Assembly: GCA_015680685.1 (NCBI GenBank)
Contig: MNCI01029516.1
Location: 156,382 to 220,381 of the forward strand
DNA: 64,000 nt
Direction: 5' to 3'
DNA from: Gnetum montanum
Lineage: Eukaryota; Streptophyta; Gnetopsida; Gnetales; Gnetaceae
In this document: one piece after another, positions 57,611-64,000 of the stretch
Layout: every line of letters begins with the position of its first letter
Position numbering within the stretch: position 1 is the stretch's first letter
The notes under the pieces: generated by a model
Told to the model about the DNA's origin: nothing
What the model saw: only the letters and a program-made list of their open reading frames with translations
The model's database searches: none
Program-made: the position numbers and the translations under genes

Positions 57611-58385
57611 GTATTGGTCTAGCTTGAAGTGTTGTGGGACTAGGGGCTCATTTGGTAGTGCTNTAGGATGATCTACAAAGAATTATAGAACAGGGCCAAC
57701 TGGTACTCAACACGATGAATCAATTCAACATAGACAATGCCTCATATGTCATAAATTCCATTAGTATAGGTGGCAAGTCCAAACCTACGCAACAACCTTT
57801 TATGATCCATGTGCCTCCCAGCAAGGAAAGGATCCCGTCAACCTCCACAAGAAAGAGGCCTTCTTTTGTTATCAAAGTGCCACCTTGAGCACCCACAACA
57901 CCCTTTTTGGTCAAGGTCGCAAACCAATCGTTCACTAAGATGTTAAACTAGCATGACATAGCAACAATAATTTATATGCAACATTTCATCATCAAGGTGC
58001 CACAATGATTTGGTCACACAACAACTCCTAAATCACCATTGGTCATAAGGATGCCACAATGTGATGGCCCCTCTCCTACCTAAAGCCCAACAGTGGGCAA
58101 TATCTCAATCTCTCCTCCCTCGAGGGTTGATCCACTAACGACCCAGGTAGGCCCACCAAATGGCAACGTAAGAGGACAAAAGAGCACCTCACAACCCCCA
58201 TGGCCAAAGAAAAGGCCACAACTAGCAAGCAACAACCAAACACTGGGGTCCCTACCCCCAAGCAAGCCAAGCAAACCAAGCCCAAGTCCCCTACGCCAAA
58301 GATCTGTCTCTCAAGCCACATGGAGGAAGTAAAGGCCAACACAATGGCTAACAACAATGACTTCGTAGTTGCACTAACCTAGGTA
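57611..58385 (+). pseudogene. Element F Gag-protease linker
   Basis: Pro/Lys/Thr-rich frames with stops (PPNGNVRGQK, KPSPSPLRQR), corresponding to the linker between zinc knuckle and protease in A and B. A single ATGTTAAACTAGCA repeat unit is at 57937. Confidence 0.6.
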
Positions 58386-59230
58386 AAACAAACACTGAAG
58401 CAAAAGAACACAACGTTAAGCTTGTATGACTTGGTCACGATCTCATCTACTCACTACCAAGCATTTTCCTAAATCTTGGCATCCATTCCTATTATGAAGG
58501 ACATCCCTACAGATGAGGCATCCATCTATGCAATGATGTTGCCACCTATACCACAAGAATCAAGTTCAACATCCCTAGTGTTCCACAACAATGTAATCAA
58601 AGTCAACCTTGAATGAGGGAAGGTCACTACAGCTCCACTATCCATTAGCATATGTGTTGGGCAGTGTACCATCCGCAGAGTGCATATCTATGATGGTGTA
58701 GCAGCAAACGTAGTCCTGTACTCCATCATTGAAAAGCTAGGCCTAGTAGATGAAATTAGGCCAACCAAAACCATGTGTCTAAAATCCTTCAATAGATCAC
58801 GTGTCACAGTCAGGGGTACAATCAACTTAGCCTTTGTGGTAGGAGAGCAATTCCCCACTAGTGCAGATTTCACTATCATAGAGGAGATGCCAGGTTTCAA
58901 CATGATTCTAGGAAGGCCTTGGCTAGCCCAACCAAGGGCCATCTCCTCTCCAATCCATCAATAAATTCACCTTTCATAAAAAGGTGGTAAATTTATCATC
59001 CATGGTGATAATGCTTCCTCTTTGACTATCCATGACATAGACATGGCGCAAGTTTCGGAAGAAGAGTTTCTTGGTGGTACACCTACGAAAACCAATGCAG
59101 CGCCTAAGGGTAACACACCGAAATAAGTAGTTGAAGCTAATAGCCTCCTAGAGGATCCTAAGCCTTGCATTCTCCCTAATCTACACTTGATTAGGAAGCA
59201 ACTACATGACCAAGACTTTTCCTTGGCCAA
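58386..59230 (+). pseudogene. Element F protease region (broken)
   Basis: Segment TLSLYDLVTIS (near 58415) precedes protease as in B. The active site reads HIYDGVAANVV (58680-58712), a variant of VDDGAATN. EEMPGFNMILGRPWL follows (58881-58925). The frame continues to AKNLLG at about 59242, where TAG-GTGCC could be the old splice donor. Stops near 58963, 59008 and 59125. Confidence 0.78.
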
Positions 59231-59639
59231 AAATTTGCTAGGTGCCTACCTACCATTTGCCTCTACTTGCCATGCATTTTTTACTTTCGTTTACATCACA
59301 CTAGCCTACGCATTTACATTTTTATTACTCACTTAGATCATGCATTTTTCTTTGTTTACACATTTCTACTTTTTTTACACATTCATCAACTTAGTTTACA
59401 CATTTCATTTGAAAAAAAAAAAATATGGCCCAAAAGACCTTAAACTAGTCTACGGCCTAGAACGGCCTAAAACTATCAATTTTTGCACTAATTTCCTTTC
59501 ATTCATGCATTTCAACTCTATTTACAATAGTTGCCACCTGATGTTGTTTTTTCTAGTTGATTTTTGTAGGATCTTGTAGGCACACAGCATGACTACTCAT
59601 GCAGCATTGCACCTTACACAAACAAGGTAAGTAGTCCAT
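59231..59639 (+). other. Deletion zone of element F
   Basis: Between protease and the post-integrase array only about 400 bp remain, with a short CCTTAAACTAGTC array (59430-59475), like the arrays flanking the cargo cassette. The cargo gene and pol have been lost from this interval. Confidence 0.6.
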
Positions 59640-59895
59640 TATGACTATAAATTGGCACAGATTGTCCTTGGGTTATGATGGTAAACTAGTACAACAACTT
59701 GTCCTTGGATCATGATGTTAAACTGGCACAACAGCTTGTCCTTGGATCATGACGTTAAACTCGCACAACATCCACTATCTGCTATGACGTTAAACTAGCA
59801 TCCAGTAGTCTACTAGGACTATAAACTAGCACATCATGGTCTTCCAGGACCTTAAACTAGGTTCACAATCTACCAGGACTTTAAACTGGCATGTT
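59640..59895 (+). repeat. 30-bp tandem array of element F
   Basis: Seven or eight units such as GGCACAACAGCTTGTCCTTG followed by GATCATGACGTTAAACT, then variants with CCAGGACCTTAAACTAGG. Same family and place as 40782-41080 in D. Confidence 0.82.
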
Positions 59896-61032
59896 GCTAA
59901 TCTGTTTGAGCACTTGCCATTGGTGAAATCCTTCGGGGCATTCACAACATCATTGTCGCCCACCATTCTGCTGATCTTTTGGAGCACTTGCCATTAGTGC
60001 AACCTTTAGGGCACTCGAAGCATCATCACCCTGGCACTTTCATTAGCTTCCTGAGCACTTCCATTTGTCATAGCATTTGACACATTTACAACATCTTCAC
60101 ATCTAGCACTTGTAGCATCTTCACATCTGACATTTGCACTTGCATGTCACATTGTGTGGTTTTCTTATCTTCTTGGAGTTGTGTTTGTAGGATGAAACCT
60201 CAGAGGTGGTTATGCAGAGATGCATCTCATTATAGCAACAAGTCACCAAATTGCTTTGATGTGCATAATTGAACTAGTTAGGCCACTCAAAAGTGCACAT
60301 CCCCCTCATCCCTATTATAGCCTATCGACATCCACTCCATCATCTCATATCCTCTCATCTTCCACATACTCATTATTACACATCCCTCGAATGCATACAC
60401 ACTGTGATGCATATGGCATTCTCTTCACATCAACTATAGAACCTATGGTCAATGTAACATAACTCATCCTATGAGAAGCCTCTGTTGCATGGTCAACACC
60501 TAGGTGGATGTAACATGAATCATCCTTGGAAAACAAAGCCCATCTTCTCAATGGCCAACTTGCAGCTAATATTCAGTAGTAAGTTGAACCCAAAGAAGGT
60601 TAGCCTCACAACTCAAAAAATAAAGAATGGAAAAAAACACATTTCCAAGAAAATTGACAACATTGTAGCTTTGCAATTGGCCCAGCCTTGGATTGACTTT
60701 GATGGTCTCATAAGCACTCTGACGAGAGATCAACATTTTAGGGGTGAACCACTTCATGCCATGGTCACTACCAGCCATGCTTAATTTTCATCTTACACCA
60801 TGATCCACTATTTGCATTTCATTCCCATAGATCAAATTTCATCTCTCTAGCATTACCTATACCCCTTTATCCCTTAGCATAAACTTATTCTCATATCACT
60901 CTTGAGCATGGTAAAATGACATCTGATCTTGTGCTGACGAGTGATTTTGGTGACATGTCTGCTATGGTGTTTTGTAATTTTTTGTCAACGTCTCTTAGGA
61001 CACTTCTCCAGACGTCAACAAAGAGGGGCCAT
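59896..61032 (+). other. 3' non-coding region, inverted repeat and polypurine tract of element F
   Basis: No domain. Short repeats of GAGCACTTGCCATT lie at 59910-60000. The stem TTTGTCAACGTCT (60981-60993) and AGACGTCAACAAAG (61010-61023) and the tract AAAGAGGGGCCAT run up to the LTR. Confidence 0.7.
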
Positions 61033-62259
61033 TGAAACACCACAAAATTTTGGATCTCAACATCATGACTGCAAATATGGCTAAGTGTCAAGATAGTGGC
61101 ACTTTGCCCATATTTTTCCAAGTGTTGAGTGTAGTCAACTCCAACTGCCATATTTGCAAACTTTTTCCAAGTGTTAGAATGCTGGCACTTTTTGCAGATT
61201 CATATGTCACGCTATCACACTGCATAGCATAGCTCCCTATCATGCTGCGTAGCGTAGTGCCATGTCTACTACAACGTAGCACCCTATCATGCTACATAGG
61301 GTAGCACCATGTCTACTGCAGTGTAGCACCTTGTCACACTATGTAGCATAACACCATGTCTATAGCAACATAGCACCCTATCACACTATGTAGCATAGCA
61401 CCCTATCCAACGTTGCAGCCAGCATTCCATGTCCTACACGTAACATGGGATGAGCATGGTCCCAACCACCACACTGGCACGTGGCACTTGATATGAATTT
61501 TGGGCTAACCCTAGTCCTATAAATACCCTTATGTCCTCTTTTGTAAAAGGGAGGAGGAGGAGGAGGGTTGGCATTCATTTCTCACCAATAAGGCAATTGG
61601 CACTTCCATTTGGCATTTGGTACTTTAGCATCTTAGCACTTAGCTCCATGGGTGAATGAGACCCAGAGGACACTACATCATAGAGAGGCATAATTACATT
61701 GCAAGGTACACTACATCCCCATTGTAGCCCTATAAAACATCACATGGTACACTGTGACTATCAACCCGGAAAGCATAGTCGAACATAGTGAGCACCAAAA
61801 TTCACAGCTTGACACCATCAAGGCTATGACTATGCTCCCACTGTGCCTATGGTACACTATGTATCCCTTTGTGAATCAGTTACGCTCCCTCTTTTGGGTT
61901 AGTGTACTACTGTTCTCAAACTTTGTTGCATTTCTCAAGCATTTCTCTTTGGAATTTAGTGTAAAACTTGTATTTTCTCACTTTTTTCATACATGTTTGC
62001 ATGTTCATATCACTGTTCTTAGGCCAGGACACCCTGCTACACTCTAGCTTAGCTAGACCTGATGCCCGCGTGTAATGTAGTATAAACTCTTCTCTCACAT
62101 GGTTTTTTTAACACCACGTAAGTCCCTATTTGATCGACAAGACCGTTCAGGGCACCCTATTTCTATTTTCTCTAGCACAACACTTGCACAGATTTGGGGT
62201 TAGGCTGTATGCCCGATAACCTCTCAATGTTCCAGCCATTAACGTTTCTAGACATCAGA
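61033..62259 (+). repeat. 3' LTR of element F
   Basis: Parallel to 53668-55019: TGAAACACCACAAAATTT start, TAGCATAGC/TAGCGTAG tandem words (61205-61410), TATAAATACC at 61518. The end near AGACATCAGA is followed by AGTGC. Confidence 0.85.
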
Positions 62260-62264
62260 AGTGC

Positions 62265-62569
62265 ATAGGGACAAGAAAATATAATAAAAGATAATAACAA
62301 TAGTCCTATGCATTCGAAATCTAATTGCACACTTTAAAAAATAAAAGATCAAATCCTACTATCCAATAAAAAATTAATAATAATAGTGATGTAAAAATAA
62401 TATTTGAAACTAAATTAGTGTATCATCAAATGAAAACATTATGCAAAATATGTTTTCAAAAGTAGATACATAAAGTAAATATAAAGTTAAAAATTCATGT
62501 ATATTCGTAAGACATTGTATTCTAATGTTGCATAAAATATCAATATTAATAATTACATAATGAACTACA
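62265..62569. other. AT-rich sequence right of element F
   Basis: Continuation of the target in which F inserted, probably upstream sequence of element G. No frame or domain. Confidence 0.4.
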
Positions 62570-64000
62570 TGAAACACCTCAAGGAAAATTCATGTTGCAA
62601 TGTGAAAACCCATGGCCAAAATTTTTCTTGTAATTTGGTGGATGTTTAAAGGCAGAAATAGTTGCCTTGTGTTTCCCAAGAAGCCTACATTATAGCCTTG
62701 TATTGACAAAATTTAAGGTATTTTTCAATGTAAAAAAATTGAGATGTGTAGCCCACATGTTGTAGATCCCATGTATTCTAGCTTTTGAGTGATAAAATGC
62801 TCCAGAAGCAAAAAATGCCTTGTATCTTGGCTTGTGGAAGTCAAACAATGCTCCAAAAGCTACAAATTCCATGTATACCGGCTTGCGAGGGGGGGGGGGG
62901 GGGGGGGGCGGGGGGGGGGGGGGGGGGGTCANTTTTAAACATATTCCATAGGCTACAAAAACTAGCATTTTTACACCATAAACTATGGAGTCTAGCTCCA
63001 CACGCTATGCAACATGTAGGATATGGGTTCTGATTCCACATGCTAGGTTACATGTGGGAGTAGCATGTGAAGGAAAAATATTAGTCAAAACTACTCCCAT
63101 GCTATAGTAAAGTGTTTAGAATAGTTGTAGAATTTATCAGAAATTTGACAACAATCATAAAAATTAACCAGTAATCAAGATGTTCATAGCTTATTTAAGC
63201 TAAATTTTGCAGCTTTTGAAGAACTTTTGAGTTATTTTTGTTTTCTCCAAACTTGAGACTTTCAAAGTAGAGCAAAAGTAAAAGTCCACAATTATTTTCC
63301 AACTAGTGTAGATTATCAAGCTAAAGAGAACCTACAAAGAACAACTTTTAGGAGTAGATTAGTGAAGGAAGCCAAGTGCAAATTGAAACATCACCAAATT
63401 TGCATGTTGTAACCTTTCTAACCTCATCTCATTAAACTTGAGGCAAAATTTCATTGTAAATATGAAGGTTGTAATCCATGAGGGGTAATCTCACATATTT
63501 CATACTTTTGAAGCTGAAAATACATCATAAGTGGCCAAAGCCTCACTTCCCAAGTGAAGAGAGTTACCTAGTGTCTATATTTGGGCTTGGGGGCGGGGGA
63601 GGGTTCAAAAAATCCTTTTGGAATGCCAAAAATGGTAATTTGATGGGTTTTATAGGGGGTATACACTTTTCTACACTAACAAAACCTTGTAGGGGAGTGA
63701 GCTAGCTAGGAGACATTAAAGCTAGTATGGAGGAGTGTAAGGAGGTGGATCTCACCTACCACCAATGTGGAAAGTAGGGTAACTTAGCTTAGAGGGGTTT
63801 GACATTCATCCCTAGTGTTAATCTCTCATCTCCCTTAGCATTGACACTCTTCCCCTAGTGTGGAGGGGTTAGCTAGTGTGGATCCATGGAAATGGATCTC
63901 ACCTACCTTCCCTAAACATCATAGCATTTTGGTAGCTAATCTATCAGCCATTTATACCCAATTTGTAGCCCAAATCATGGCCAAAATCCTATAAAAACCA
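62570..64000 (+). repeat. LTR of the second family, partial, running off the window
   Basis: Starts TGAAACACCTCAAGGAAAAT without a polypurine tract before it, so it is a 5' or solo LTR. A degenerate repeat of about 55-60 bp with AATGCTCCAGAAGC and CCATGTAT lies at 62755-62890. CCTATAAAAACC at the very end (63989-64000) looks like its promoter, so the rest of the LTR lies beyond the window. Confidence 0.6.
62889..62932. other. Poly-G run with undetermined base
   Basis: Twenty G, one C, nineteen G, then TCA and N. Nothing similar exists in the related LTR at 46787. The run sits where a tandem repeat unit should continue, so an assembly or base-calling artefact is more likely than real DNA. Confidence 0.7.

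Larger units (their letters stand above)
53668..62259 (+). mobile_element. Element F: pol-less Tat-like element with both LTRs
   Basis: LTRs at 53668-55019 and 61033-62259. AGTGC flanks it at 53663-53667 and 62260-62264, so it inserted as a unit. Inside: primer-site-like GTGCTAGAAGGAGG, leader, gag, protease, a short array, 3' non-coding region, inverted repeat and polypurine tract. RT, both RNases H, integrase and the cargo gene are absent. Confidence 0.83.

Noticed and set aside
62690-63041. Poly-Pro and poly-Gly frames
   Set aside because: They are produced by the poly-G run and contain an undetermined base; probably an artefact.

Overview
The window is land-plant nuclear DNA made almost entirely of decayed LTR retrotransposons. 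I found no ordinary host gene, rRNA, tRNA gene or CRISPR array. A plant source follows from the Ty3/gypsy Tat-type domain order (gag, protease, RT, RNase H, a second archaeal-type RNase H, integrase), plant-style LTR promoters, and a cargo gene related to plant FCP1/NIF-like proteins. The species cannot be named; a large, repeat-rich, strongly methylated genome is likely, because many stop codons sit where sister copies have CGA, CAG or TGG.

Layout. Positions 1-44143 are a nest of four insertions. Element D (plus strand) is the outermost; in this window only 35377-44143 of it is visible. Element A (minus strand; 5' LTR 33801-35376, 3' LTR just off the left edge) lies inside D. Element B (minus strand, 2875-22227, both LTRs present) lies inside the RT/RNase H region of A. 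A solo LTR (plus strand, 8554-9731) with a perfect 5-bp target duplication (GTGCC) lies inside the RT of B. To the right are a gag remnant that shares an LTR with D (E, 44149-46786), a different LTR family (46787 onward and 62570 onward), a chromovirus-like gag-protease relic on the minus strand (G, about 52090-53310), and a pol-less gag-protease element with both LTRs (F, 53668-62259) inserted into G's neighbourhood.

The notable system. Elements A, B and D carry, between protease and RT and on the strand opposite to gag-pol, a spliced cargo gene. In A and B I can model eight exons with matching phases and nearly identical exon lengths (131/131, 450/450, 272/269, 1047/935 with an N gap, 267/about 251, 204/195, 785/785 and 96/102 nt). 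In D the matching exon 2 is also 450 nt. The A exons add to 3252 nt, exactly 1084 codons. Exon 2 encodes an FCP1/NIF-like HAD domain that has lost its catalytic aspartates in all three copies. The C-terminal part looks coiled-coil. The cassette has its own TATA box in B, is flanked by 29-30 bp tandem repeats, and lies where the sense transcript appears to have an intron: a splice acceptor of the same phase just before RT is seen in A, B and D. Antisense orientation would explain how the cargo kept its own introns through retrotransposition.

Non-coding parts of each element share an element-specific short palindromic word (GCGTATACGC in B, GCGTGCAGG/GCGTGAA in A, TAGCATAGC/TAGCGTAGC in D and F). 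The word is found in the LTR U3, in the leader where one is visible, and in the promoter and/or first intron of the antisense gene. All copies seen here carry stops or deletions, so this is a fossil record of the system, not an active copy.
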